A stretch of DNA of 18,026 bases from an uncultured Clostridia bacterium (GTDB lineage Bacteria > Bacillota > Clostridia > Christensenellales > QALW01): the NCBI GenBank assembly GCA_934434555.1, contig CAKRZX010000032.1:1-18026 (forward strand), in the 5' to 3' direction. Numbering within the stretch: position 1 is the stretch's first letter; every line of letters starts with the position of its first letter. A program made the translations under genes and the position numbers. Below the pieces are notes generated by a model, which made no database searches, was not told the DNA's origin, and saw only the letters and a list, made by a program, of their open reading frames with translations. Shown one piece after another: positions 1 through 6,733 of the stretch.

Positions 1-77
1 ATGAGCATTGCAAGGCACATTACCGTTGCCAGTGCGCTTACAAGCAATGCCCTTCTTGTTGCATTACTTTTTGTCAT
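1..77 (-). CDS. SipW-dependent TasA-like surface protein, fourth paralog (partial, cut by window edge)
   Basis: Only the first 25 codons are inside the window; the rest lies beyond position 1. They encode the same signal peptide as the three complete paralogs to the right (MTKSNATRRALLVSAL, then a hydrophobic core). At the DNA level the coding stretch is identical to the start of the 397-aa paralog (3191-3267). The start ATG (minus strand, 75-77) is preceded by GGAGGT at 87-92. The protein is therefore expected to be exported and cut by the SipW-type peptidase encoded at 5220-5900. Nothing can be said about its mature domain. It shows that the array has at least four members and continues past the window. 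Confidence 0.85.
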   Translation of the reverse strand, partial: MTKSNATRRALLVSALATVMCLAML

Positions 78-92
78 TTTCTAATGACCTCC
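73..92 (-). promoter_or_regulatory. Ribosome binding site and start-codon hairpin, fourth paralog
   Basis: GGAGGT (87-92) is followed by an inverted repeat GTCATT-AGAA-AATGAC (73-88) whose 3' arm contains the ATG. The arrangement recurs in front of all four array members. Confidence 0.6.
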
Positions 93-464
93 CATAAAAT
101 TTTTGCCGATATTGTTTTTTCCGATACAACCGCAACACCGGCAAAACCGGATGTATCGGGTAGGGGTTTCTTTACTTTCGGCTATTGCAAAACCGCATCA
201 ACCGTTGTAAAGTTAAGTTTGCATACATTTTGCAAACATATGTAACCGCCTTTTGGGGCGTTTGCACCGTGAGTTTTTTACCTTTTTCGGGTAATCAAAG
301 AGCATACCATCGTCGACACAGGCTACGTATTGTTCGTTCTGCCGCAAGCGGCGGAACTTACTCACGACGCCGTGTCTCCTCTTCCCCACAAAAACGCTGT
401 TTTTGCTTCGGTCCCCTTCATGCCCTTTGATTACCCCTCCGCAAATGCGGAGAGGATTAGTAAT
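78..464 (-). repeat. Structured intergenic repeat, copy A
   Basis: This 387-bp gap between the third and fourth array genes holds no credible gene. It is nearly identical to copy B (1686-2073) over its whole length, and the identity runs into the coding ends on both sides. Elements seen: a leader hairpin at 121-159 (CCGATACA/TGTATCGG arms around CCGG/CCGG); an inverted repeat GTTTGCA/TGCAAAC near 217-237; a long palindrome with arms at 289-305 and 420-436 (GGTAATCAAAG/CTTTGATTACC core) separated by about 114 bp; inside that insert a hairpin at 336-357 (GTTCTGCCG/CGGCGGAAC); and a CTCCGC-AAAT-GCGGAG hairpin at 437-452 just after the stop codon of the 406-aa gene. Open frames on the plus strand here reflect the DNA repeat. 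Confidence 0.85.
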
Positions 465-1685
465 TTAGTCTTCTACAACTGTGAACCAGTCGCCGTTCTG
501 CACAACATGGAAGCCGTCATGGATAACGATTTCGCCTTCTCCTACACTGTTATCAGCAGGATTGAACTTATAGAACGAACCGCCGCTTACGGTGATTTTA
601 GAACCGGAACCGTCCGCACAGTTAAGTGTCCACTCGGGAGTTGCACTCTTGAATGTACCACCGGTAATTTCAATTTGTGCTCCTTTTTCAGCATAAATCA
701 GTTCAAGTTGGTTGCTGTGGTCTGCGGGAACATCAACTTGCATAAATGTGCCGCCGTTGATTACAACCTTTGTATTTGAACCAGTTGCCCAAACTGCAAT
801 GGCTGAATCAACATCTTTCGTTCCCTCTGTGTATTTCACATATTCAGAATATACATCAGCATTAATAGTAGCCTGAGCGCCTTTGCTTAATGCAACAGTT
901 CCGAATTTACCGCTTCCCTGAATATTTTCTGTTATGTTCGTATTCGACCACGCAGAAATTCCATTAACTATAATCGGTGCGTTCTTGTCATAATCGGGTC
1001 CGAAACTATCCTCTTCTCCAACCGCCTGTGATGCCGTTACTTCAAGACCGATTCCATAAATCAATGCACGACTACTAAATGACTTATCCTTAGGATTCGC
1101 CTCGTTCCCCACATTGGTAGGCATATAGATAACAACTGCAAAAACATTTGACTCCTGTCCTGCACTTACCGTTGTCATTCCATTACTAATGCTCATATGG
1201 GCAGTCAAGGCTTTTTCACTGGCGGATATTGCTGTCAACGCCTCATCACGGGAAGTAAATTTACTTGAAGTCTCGCATGTTCCGATTTTCAGGAATTTGC
1301 TTATGTTATATTTTCTTTCTCGATAAGTTTTGCCTACGCTGTTTTCTCCCGCTTTTTCGCTGAAATTGTTAACCTTTGTTTCATATTTAAGTGCCAGTGT
1401 TCCGGCATTTACAACTTTAAGGTATACAATCTCGGTGCGTCCGGGCTCCCAAAGAGCGTTGTCATCAAACAAGGGAGTATCTTCTGTTGCCTCGTTCCAT
1501 GTTACCATGTCTTTGCTGTACATAAGTTTAACATCCAAGTTTCCCGCCTGAATTTTGTTCAGACCTGTTGACGCAGTGTCGGTAAACCACGCAAAAGTGG
1601 TACCGATGAGCATTGCAAGGCACATTACTATTGACAGTGCGCTTACAAGCAATGCTCTCTTTGTAGCATTACTACTTTTTGTCAT
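465..1685 (-). CDS. SipW-dependent TasA/camelysin-like surface protein, third paralog (406 aa)
   Basis: This is a probable secreted fibre or adhesin subunit. Residues 1-32 are a SipW-type signal peptide (hydrophobic core 12-30, then FAWFTDT), with cleavage expected after the alanine at 32. A TasA/CalY-like domain follows, with KIQAGNLDVKL at 44-54, LWEPG at 78-82 and YMPTNVGN at 187-194. The C-terminal third has repeated GG turns (NGGTF about 310, TGGTF about 341, SGGSF about 367), typical of parallel beta-helix surface proteins, and ends QNGDWFTVVED. No LPXTG motif or C-terminal membrane segment is visible, so attachment would be by assembly or non-covalent. The start is fixed by GGAGGT at 1695-1700. 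Compared with the other paralogs it has one extra serine (MTKSS) and SIV instead of ATV in the signal peptide. Its exact role is inferred; the SipW-substrate class is well supported. Confidence 0.85.
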   Translation of the reverse strand: MTKSSNATKRALLVSALSIVMCLAMLIGTTFAWFTDTASTGLNKIQAGNLDVKLMYSKDMVTWNEATEDTPLFDDNALWEPGRTEIVYLKVVNAGTLALKYETKVNNFSEKAGENSVGKTYRERKYNISKFLKIGTCETSSKFTSRDEALTAISASEKALTAHMSISNGMTTVSAGQESNVFAVVIYMPTNVGNEANPKDKSFSSRALIYGIGLEVTASQAVGEEDSFGPDYDKNAPIIVNGISAWSNTNITENIQGSGKFGTVALSKGAQATINADVYSEYVKYTEGTKDVDSAIAVWATGSNTKVVINGGTFMQVDVPADHSNQLELIYAEKGAQIEITGGTFKSATPEWTLNCADGSGSKITVSGGSFYKFNPADNSVGEGEIVIHDGFHVVQNGDWFTVVED

Positions 1686-1700
1686 TTTCTAATGACCTCC
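1681..1700 (-). promoter_or_regulatory. Ribosome binding site and start-codon hairpin, third paralog
   Basis: GGAGGT at 1695-1700 adjoins the inverted repeat GTCATT-AGAA-AATGAC (1681-1696) that contains the ATG, as in the other array members. Confidence 0.6.
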
Positions 1701-2073
1701 TATAAATTTTTTGCCGATATTGTTGTTTTCCCGATACGACCGCAACACCGGCAAAACCGGATGTATCGGGTAGGGGTTTCTTTACTCCCGGCTATTGCAA
1801 AACCGCATCAACCGTTGTAAAGTTAAGTTTGCATACATTTTGCAAACATATGTAACCGCCTTTTGGGGCGTTTGCACCGTGAGTTTTTTACCTTGTTCAG
1901 GTAATCAAAGAGCATACCATCGTCGACACAGGCTACGTATTGTTCGTTCTGCCGCAAGCGGCGGAACTCACTTACTGCGCCGTGTCTCCTCTTCCCGCAA
2001 AAACGCTGCTTTTGCGGGGGTCTTCCTTATGCCCTTTGATTACCCCTCCGCAAATGCGGAGAGGATTAGTAAT
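1686..2073 (-). repeat. Structured intergenic repeat, copy B
   Basis: This 388-bp spacer between the 397-aa and 406-aa genes is almost the same sequence as copy A. It carries a leader hairpin at 1731-1769, a long palindrome with arms 1900-1915 and 2029-2044 around an insert of about 113 bp, an internal GC-rich hairpin at about 1946-1967, and CTCCGC-AAAT-GCGGAG at 2046-2061. The insert also has arms CCCGCAAAA/TTTTGCGGG around 1994-2018, where copy A has a shorter CAAAAAC/GTTTTTG pairing. No gene was found here. Confidence 0.85.
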
Positions 2074-3267
2074 TTAGTCTTCTACAACTGTGTACCAGTC
2101 GCCGTTCTGCTCAACATGGTAACCGTCAGGAACGATAACTTCGGTGTCGCCAAGAGTCGGGTTGGACGGGTCATACTTATAAAAACTGCCGCCCATAACG
2201 GTAATTTTAGCGCTGTCTCCGTCAAGTACATTAAGAGTACGTACCGGATTTGCAGCCCTGAATGTGCCGCCGCTTATATTGATTTTGCTGCTTCCTGTTG
2301 CATAAATCAAGTCGCATTCCTCACCGTCAGGAACATCTACCTGCATATACGAACCGCCAGTAATATTAACCGTACTGCTGTTCATAGCATGAACTGCGAT
2401 TGCGGCATATTTATCTTGACTCGTAACTTTGTGGTATTCCGCATAGACATTTGCATTTACATTTACCGTCGCGCTCATACCGGCAGCAACAACACCGTTG
2501 TCACCTCTTGCCTGTATATTACCCGTTACATCATGTGTGTTATACGAATACTCCCATGTTGTAAACGAAGTCGGTGCATTTTCATCGTAGGTATTATCGA
2601 AACTATCTTCTTCAACTGTTGCCTGTGTTGCTTTTATTTCAACGCCAAGCCTGAATATATATGACTTTTTGGCTGCCGATATCGGATTTGCATCATTACC
2701 AACCGTAGTGGGCATATATATAACCAGAGCAAAAGCATCTGACGTCTCACCCGCTTTTACAACAGGCATTTCATCATTGAAACGCTGGTCGGCAAGTTTA
2801 TCCATTATTTTGGCATTTGCATCTACTGCGTTTTGTGCATCCTCGCGGGTTGCAAATTTTTCGGTTACATCGGCAACTCCGTATTTAATGTAATCCGTAA
2901 TGTTGTATTTTTCACCCTTTACATTTGTACCGTACTGAACGCCCCAGTTCGTGGTAAATCCCGCGCTGTATTTGAGAGCAAGCGTGCCGTTATTTTTAAC
3001 CCGCAGATAAACAACCTGAGTGTATCCGGGTTCCCAAAGTGTGCTGTCATTAAACAGGTGTGTGTTTGATGTTGCAGTCTGCCAGTTTTCCATATCGGTA
3101 CTGTACTCTAACTCAACATCCAGGTTTCCCGCCTGAATCTTATTCAGACCTGTTGACGTGGTATCGGTAAACCACGCAAAAGTGGTACCTATGAGCATTG
3201 CAAGGCACATTACCGTTGCCAGTGCGCTTACAAGCAATGCCCTTCTTGTTGCATTACTTTTTGTCAT
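2074..3267 (-). CDS. SipW-dependent TasA/camelysin-like surface protein, second paralog (397 aa)
   Basis: This probable secreted surface fibre or adhesin subunit has the same plan as its neighbours. The signal peptide spans residues 1-31 (MTKSNATRRALLVSAL, TTFAWFTDT). The TasA-like domain has KIQAGNLDVEL at 43-53, LWEPG at 77-81, a conserved GTLALKY at 94-100 and YMPTTVGN at 184-191. The C-terminal part has beta-helix-like turns NITGGSY (301-307), NISGGTF (330-336) and VMGGSF (357-362), and ends QNGDWYTVVED. The frame is open six codons further upstream (MGGHWK), but those codons contain the GGAGGT ribosome binding site (3277-3282), and the sister genes all start at MTKS, so the start is placed at 3267. 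The middle of the protein differs strongly from the paralogs while both ends are conserved. Confidence 0.85.
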   Translation of the reverse strand: MTKSNATRRALLVSALATVMCLAMLIGTTFAWFTDTTSTGLNKIQAGNLDVELEYSTDMENWQTATSNTHLFNDSTLWEPGYTQVVYLRVKNNGTLALKYSAGFTTNWGVQYGTNVKGEKYNITDYIKYGVADVTEKFATREDAQNAVDANAKIMDKLADQRFNDEMPVVKAGETSDAFALVIYMPTTVGNDANPISAAKKSYIFRLGVEIKATQATVEEDSFDNTYDENAPTSFTTWEYSYNTHDVTGNIQARGDNGVVAAGMSATVNVNANVYAEYHKVTSQDKYAAIAVHAMNSSTVNITGGSYMQVDVPDGEECDLIYATGSSKINISGGTFRAANPVRTLNVLDGDSAKITVMGGSFYKYDPSNPTLGDTEVIVPDGYHVEQNGDWYTVVED

Positions 3268-3282
3268 TTTCCAATGACCTCC
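3263..3282 (-). promoter_or_regulatory. Ribosome binding site and start-codon hairpin, second paralog
   Basis: GGAGGT at 3277-3282 decides the MTKS start. The ATG lies in the 3' arm of GTCATT-GGAA-AATGAC (3263-3278), whose loop fits the GNRA pattern. Confidence 0.6.
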
Positions 3283-3573
3283 CATAAAATTTTTGCCGAT
3301 ATTGTTTTTTCCCGATACGACCGCAATACCGACAAAAAATCGGAGGTATCAGGTGGTGATTTCCTTAAACTCGGTCAGGTTAAGAGTGCAATACCCCCCC
3401 CCGAATGGAAACCGTTGTAAATTATTGTCTGCATAAAGTTTTTCCTCCTTGCAAACTTGTATGTATCGCCTTTTTGGCGTTTGCACCGTGAGTTTTTTAC
3501 CTTTTTCGGGTAATCAAAGAGCACACTTTATGCTCTTTGATTACCCCTCCGCGGGTGCGGAGAGGATTCTCTT
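3268..3573 (-). repeat. Structured intergenic repeat, compact copy C
   Basis: This 306-bp spacer lies between the 530-aa and 397-aa genes and is related to copies A and B but shorter and more diverged. The leader hairpin at 3312-3353 keeps its GATAC/GTATC arms, but the inner stem is CCGA/TCGG instead of CCGG/CCGG. A run of nine C (nine G on the coding strand) is at 3394-3402. A perfect 16-bp hairpin with a 7-nt loop occupies 3508-3546, and CTCCGC-GGGT-GCGGAG lies at 3547-3562 just after the stop of the 530-aa gene. The loop lacks the roughly 114-bp insert of copies A and B. No T-tract follows the hairpins on the minus strand, so they are not typical terminators. No gene was found. Confidence 0.8.
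3508..3546. other. Perfect 16-bp inverted repeat with 7-nt loop
   Basis: Arms GGGTAATCAAAGAGCA (3508-3523) and its exact reverse complement (3531-3546) flank the loop CACTTTA. The same arms, slightly decayed, bracket the larger inserts in copies A and B. It may act as a transcript-end or processing structure; there is no flanking U-run. Confidence 0.85.
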
Positions 3574-5166
3574 TTATTCTGTGACTACTGTCCAAACAGT
3601 GCCGGTTTTGGTCATTTTCAAACCGTCGTTAAGGAAAAGGTTTGCAGTATCATTACTGAACGTTACAGGTGCGCCAGCCTTTATGTCCAGTTTCAGTTCT
3701 GAAAGTTTATAATTAGGTTCAGTGCAATAAACAGAATTTGTTATATCGCCTTTAACCAGTGAAATCTCAGGAATTCCATTCCCATTAAATTCCATCTTAA
3801 TTCCCTCAACCGTCGGAGTTGCTTTTTCGCTCAGCGAACCGATTGTAACTTTTGCATTTCCCTTTGCAAAAAGTCCGTAAGATACATTGTAATCCTCACT
3901 GCCGTGAGATTCTACGCTTTTAGCAGAAATCTTTCCGCCAGTAATTGTTGTTACGGAACCGGTATAAACGCTTATTCCATACGCACCACCAATAATTTCA
4001 CCGCCGGAAATATTCAGTGTCATACCGTTGCCTGCTGATATTGCATAACTCTTTTCATCATTTTCCTGAACAGCAACTTTGCCACCCTTAATATTAACGG
4101 TACAATTAACTTTGTTTTCATTCGATATTGCATATGAACGCGCTTTTTCATTGCTCTCAATTGTTCCGCTTAACAGTGTAAATGTCATATTGCTATACTT
4201 TGTCATGTAAATCGTATAAGCAGTGGCTGTCTTGCTGTAAGAGTTTGTAATTTTACCTGTCTGTGCCTCACTGCTGTCCATAACAGTGACATCAGCGTTA
4301 CTGTTAAGTACAAGTGTATAGCATTCTTGACCGGTAAGCGTAAATCCGTTCAGGTCAATTGTAACTGCCTTGCTTATTCTGACTTTATCCGCGGTAATAT
4401 CGGAAGTCAATTTTACCGTATCTATTGCCTTTGCCGCTTTAATTGCTGCTGTCAATTCACTCGCGGTTGCTACTGAATATGTTTCAGGATAATCCAGTCC
4501 GGCATCATAATCATCGCCGAAACTGTCTTTCTCATAGTCCAACTGTGTAGCAACAACGTTGATACCCATATTGATTTCGGGAACTGCTGCGCCGATCTTA
4601 TAGTTTGCAGCGTTGCCAACATTTTCGGGCATCCAAACTACAAGGGTAACAACATCGCTGTCATTCTTTTCGGGAAGTTCGCCTGTTGTGGAATAGTTTT
4701 TAAGCGTCTCTGCACCGGCTTTTTCCGCCGCCTCTACAAGTTCCGCACGGTTGTTTGATGTTAAATCATCATCAACAACCGCAAACTTGATGTAATCAGA
4801 AAGTTTGAAATTGTCGCCATCTACGTTTACACTGCCTGTTTCGCTTACAATGTTGATACCAAACTTGTATTTGAGTGCAAGTGTACCGGCGTTTTCTACT
4901 TTAAGAACCGCATACTCTACGTGACCGGGTTCCCAAAGAGCGCCCTCTTTGAAGATATTTGTGTTGGTGTCAACTTCTTTGAAATTGCCGTTTTCGTCTT
5001 TGTAAGAAAGTTTAACGTCCAAGTTTCCTGCCTGAATCTTGTTCAGACCTGTTGACGCAGTATCGGTAAACCACGCAAAAGTGGTGCCGATAAGCATTGC
5101 AAGGCACATTACCGTTGCCAGTGCACTTACAAGCAATGCCCTTCTTGTTGCATTACTTTTTGTCAT
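3574..5166 (-). CDS. SipW-dependent TasA-like surface protein with long beta-helix domain, first paralog (530 aa)
   Basis: This is the first and largest array member, 53 bp downstream of the sipW-type gene. Residues 1-31 are the SipW-type signal peptide. Residues 32 to about 225 form the TasA/camelysin-like domain (KIQAGNLDVKL 43-53, LWEPG 77-81, GTLALKY 94-100, WMPENVGN 178-185, DSFGDDYD 214-221). From about 229 onward there is a predicted parallel beta-helix: an entry segment (TYSVATASELTAAIKAA), then strand-turn repeats with NGF, SGT, KGGK, SGGEIIGGAYG and TGGKIS turns. It ends TGTVWTVVTE, related to the ends of the other two. The domain boundary and helix assignment are read from composition and repeat pattern and were not modelled. 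It may be a cell-surface or matrix fibre subunit with an adhesive stalk. GGAGGT at 5176-5181 fixes the start. Unlike the later members, no structured leader repeat precedes it. Confidence 0.85.
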   Translation of the reverse strand: MTKSNATRRALLVSALATVMCLAMLIGTTFAWFTDTASTGLNKIQAGNLDVKLSYKDENGNFKEVDTNTNIFKEGALWEPGHVEYAVLKVENAGTLALKYKFGINIVSETGSVNVDGDNFKLSDYIKFAVVDDDLTSNNRAELVEAAEKAGAETLKNYSTTGELPEKNDSDVVTLVVWMPENVGNAANYKIGAAVPEINMGINVVATQLDYEKDSFGDDYDAGLDYPETYSVATASELTAAIKAAKAIDTVKLTSDITADKVRISKAVTIDLNGFTLTGQECYTLVLNSNADVTVMDSSEAQTGKITNSYSKTATAYTIYMTKYSNMTFTLLSGTIESNEKARSYAISNENKVNCTVNIKGGKVAVQENDEKSYAISAGNGMTLNISGGEIIGGAYGISVYTGSVTTITGGKISAKSVESHGSEDYNVSYGLFAKGNAKVTIGSLSEKATPTVEGIKMEFNGNGIPEISLVKGDITNSVYCTEPNYKLSELKLDIKAGAPVTFSNDTANLFLNDGLKMTKTGTVWTVVTE

Positions 5167-5181
5167 TTTCCAATGACCTCC
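5162..5181 (-). promoter_or_regulatory. Ribosome binding site and start-codon hairpin, first paralog
   Basis: GGAGGT (5176-5181) is followed by GTCATT-GGAA-AATGAC (5162-5177) holding the ATG. This element is kept here although the rest of the intergenic repeat is absent. Confidence 0.6.
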
Positions 5182-5219
5182 TGAATTAAAATATTTGTAA
5201 AAGCATTCACTTTTGCAGA

Positions 5220-5900
5220 CTATTCCGCTGACGCGCCTTCCTTTTCTTGAAGTTTCTGTTTCATTTCAAGAAGTTCCTGCATAAGCCGCTGATTCTCGGC
5301 GCGGTCGGCTTCAACCTTTTCGCGCTCGGCTTGAAGTTCGGCTTTCTGCTCCGCCTTATACTGCATAAACAGGCGGATGCAGCGCACGCCCTCAATAACG
5401 ATGAGCAGCAGGAACGGCACAAGTATGCACACTATGTACCCCGGCGTTGTGCGAAGAAACTGAAAGAATGTACCCACTTTGGGCACTCTCGCCTGATACT
5501 TGCCCAAAATTTGATAATAAAACACAGGCTTTTCGTCATCAGTATCGGTGGTGGTACCGTAGGTAACAAAGCCCGGGTCGCCGTTTTCGCCAACGGTCTT
5601 TTTGCGGATTTTATGCGTTACGGTTTCACCGTAATTCTCTTCATTTTCCGACGTATACGAAATTATGTCGCCCTCTTGAAGCGAAGTGGGGTCAACCTGT
5701 TTTACAAGCACCAGGTCGCCGGCGGAAAAATCGGTTTTACTCATTGAATCCGACAATACGATAAACGCCTTATATCCGAAAAGATTCCTGTCGGCACGGT
5801 CGAACGTGGAAACCGACACAACGGTAAATATCATTATACATACCGTGGCGGCTACTATGAGCCACACAAAAACATTGCGCAAAATTTTAAGCACTTTCAT
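5220..5900 (-). CDS. sipW: SipW/ER-type signal peptidase I with C-terminal cytoplasmic coil
   Basis: This membrane peptidase is expected to remove the signal peptides of the TasA-like proteins encoded around it. It has an N-terminal membrane segment at about 10-30, the nucleophile serine in LSDSM (S52), and histidine in VTHKI (H96) where most bacterial type I peptidases have lysine. The Ser-His pair marks the SipW/ER type. A second membrane segment spans about 155-172. It is followed by a charged tail of about 45 residues (KAEQKAELQAEREKVEADR and on) with heptad character, predicted to form a cytoplasmic coiled coil; 226 aa is somewhat longer than typical SipW because of this tail. The ribosome binding site (GAGGAATAAG) overlaps the stop of the upstream 77-aa gene, so translation is probably coupled. 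Confidence 0.92.
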   Translation of the reverse strand: MKVLKILRNVFVWLIVAATVCIMIFTVVSVSTFDRADRNLFGYKAFIVLSDSMSKTDFSAGDLVLVKQVDPTSLQEGDIISYTSENEENYGETVTHKIRKKTVGENGDPGFVTYGTTTDTDDEKPVFYYQILGKYQARVPKVGTFFQFLRTTPGYIVCILVPFLLLIVIEGVRCIRLFMQYKAEQKAELQAEREKVEADRAENQRLMQELLEMKQKLQEKEGASAE

Positions 5901-5903
5901 TTC

Positions 5904-6137
5904 TTATTCCTCTTTACACATATTAATAAGATAATTTATTTCTTCAAAACTAAGGTTTTCGTTTTCGCGGCGGATATACGTTTCAATATAGCAATCGCCG
6001 CACAGTTGTCCGCACCCGGGAATATAGCAGACACGCTTTTCTATCGGAGTATCGCTTTTGATTCCGCTGTCCCTACCGCAGTAAACACAACGGTCGTTTT
6101 CGTCGCTTTGTTCCGAATTGACAGTACCCCCCCCCAT
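5904..6137 (-). CDS. Small cysteine-rich putative zinc-binding protein (77 aa), start uncertain
   Basis: I do not recognise a named family. The protein has cysteines at 17, 20, 37, 42, 46, 49 and 74, including CVYC and CGDC pairs that resemble a zinc-ribbon or treble-clef knuckle, then a charged helical tail (ENLSFEEINYLINMCKEE). No signal peptide or membrane segment is present, so it is probably cytoplasmic. It sits 3 bp upstream of sipW and 50 bp after the 181-aa gene, which suggests a regulatory or accessory role in the surface-protein locus. The start is odd: the ATG runs straight into nine G (6127-6135), no clear ribosome binding site is visible, and the ATG lies in a strong hairpin. A second ATG, 7 nt upstream (6142-6144), is in a different frame with the present tract length. 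Good coupling to sipW and patterned cysteines favour a real gene. Confidence 0.65.
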   Translation of the reverse strand: MGGGTVNSEQSDENDRCVYCGRDSGIKSDTPIEKRVCYIPGCGQLCGDCYIETYIRRENENLSFEEINYLINMCKEE

Positions 6138-6153
6138 TTATCATGGGAGCGGG
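6124..6153. other. G9/C9 tract inside a strong hairpin over the start of the 77-aa gene
   Basis: On the minus strand the arms AGTACCCGCTCCCAT and ATGGGGGGGGGTACT with loop GATAA are predicted to form a hairpin of 13 Watson-Crick pairs plus one wobble and one mismatch, spanning about 6122-6156. Both candidate ATG codons lie within it. Read on the plus strand it is followed by a T-rich stretch and looks like an intrinsic terminator, but no plus-strand gene precedes it. Confidence 0.6.
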
Positions 6154-6187
6154 TACTTTGTTTTTCTTTTTTTCCATTTTTTATTCC

Positions 6188-6733
6188 TTATCCGAATATT
6201 TTTTGCGGATTATTTTTTACCTGAACCGCGTCGGCACACAGTGTAAACGTAAGGTCAAGATTCTGTGCCGCGTTTCCCGCATTTTCGGGGAAGTGAAAAT
6301 ATACGGTAAGGCTGCGGCGTTCGCCTGTTTTAAGAACATCGTCGGCGGCAAGAGTATCCACGCGGGTCAATTCGCGGGCAACTCCCGAATACAGCGTCTT
6401 TTCGCCGTCCTTTACGGTTACGGTAAGCACATCGGCAAGTCCGCCGGAAACGTTGTCAAGATAAAGTTTATAATAAACGTCGGTCGTGCTGTCGTTTTCA
6501 ATAAAGAAGTCTTTCTTTACGGTCATTCCCGGTTCAAAAAGGAACTCGTGCTCGCGGATTACGGGATTTCCGTCATTAAGGTTTATTTTCACTTTTCCCG
6601 TTGCAAACACGTTATTTTCAACCTTAACGCTTGCATAAACAAGTGCAAAAGTCGTCATTGTAAGGCATATTGCAAGAATTATTATTGTTATTATTCCGCC
6701 CGTCAAGCGTCTGACGGTTTTTGATTTATCCAT
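6188..6733 (-). CDS. Camelysin/TasA-like small surface protein (181 aa)
   Basis: This is a probable exported subunit or anchor of the surface structure. A hydrophobic segment at about 13-34 ends in TTFALVYASVKV, resembling the SipW-type signal of the larger paralogs but without the AWFTDT box, so it could be cleaved or remain as a membrane anchor. The mature part has the TasA-family pattern FATGKVKINL (43-52), LFEPGMTVKK (65-74), a Cys-poor beta-rich body and NAGNAAQN near 151, matching WEPG and VGNAAN in the larger proteins. The start has a good ribosome binding site (GGGAGGACG) and overlaps the end of the upstream gene by 8 nt, indicating translational coupling. It lacks a beta-helix extension. 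A role as an initiator or minor subunit is inference from position and size. Confidence 0.75.
   Translation of the reverse strand: MDKSKTVRRLTGGIITIIILAICLTMTTFALVYASVKVENNVFATGKVKINLNDGNPVIREHEFLFEPGMTVKKDFFIENDSTTDVYYKLYLDNVSGGLADVLTVTVKDGEKTLYSGVARELTRVDTLAADDVLKTGERRSLTVYFHFPENAGNAAQNLDLTFTLCADAVQVKNNPQKIFG

Noticed and set aside
185..779. Plus-strand open frames in spacer copy A and the end of the 406-aa gene, with a similar frame in copy B (1795-2664)
   Set aside because: Their likeness follows from the repeated DNA; they run antisense into clear genes, lack ribosome binding sites, and copy C keeps only fragments.
3268..3573. Intrinsic terminator between array genes
   Set aside because: The hairpin is strong, but on the minus strand it is followed by GAAAAAGG and not by a T-tract, so a standard terminator is not supported.
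1..3573. CRISPR array or insertion sequence explaining the repeats
   Set aside because: Repeats are long, few and tied to gene borders; no short regular repeat-spacer pattern and no transposase gene were found.
465..5166. Sortase anchoring of the large surface proteins
   Set aside because: No LPXTG-like motif, C-terminal hydrophobic segment or basic tail is present.
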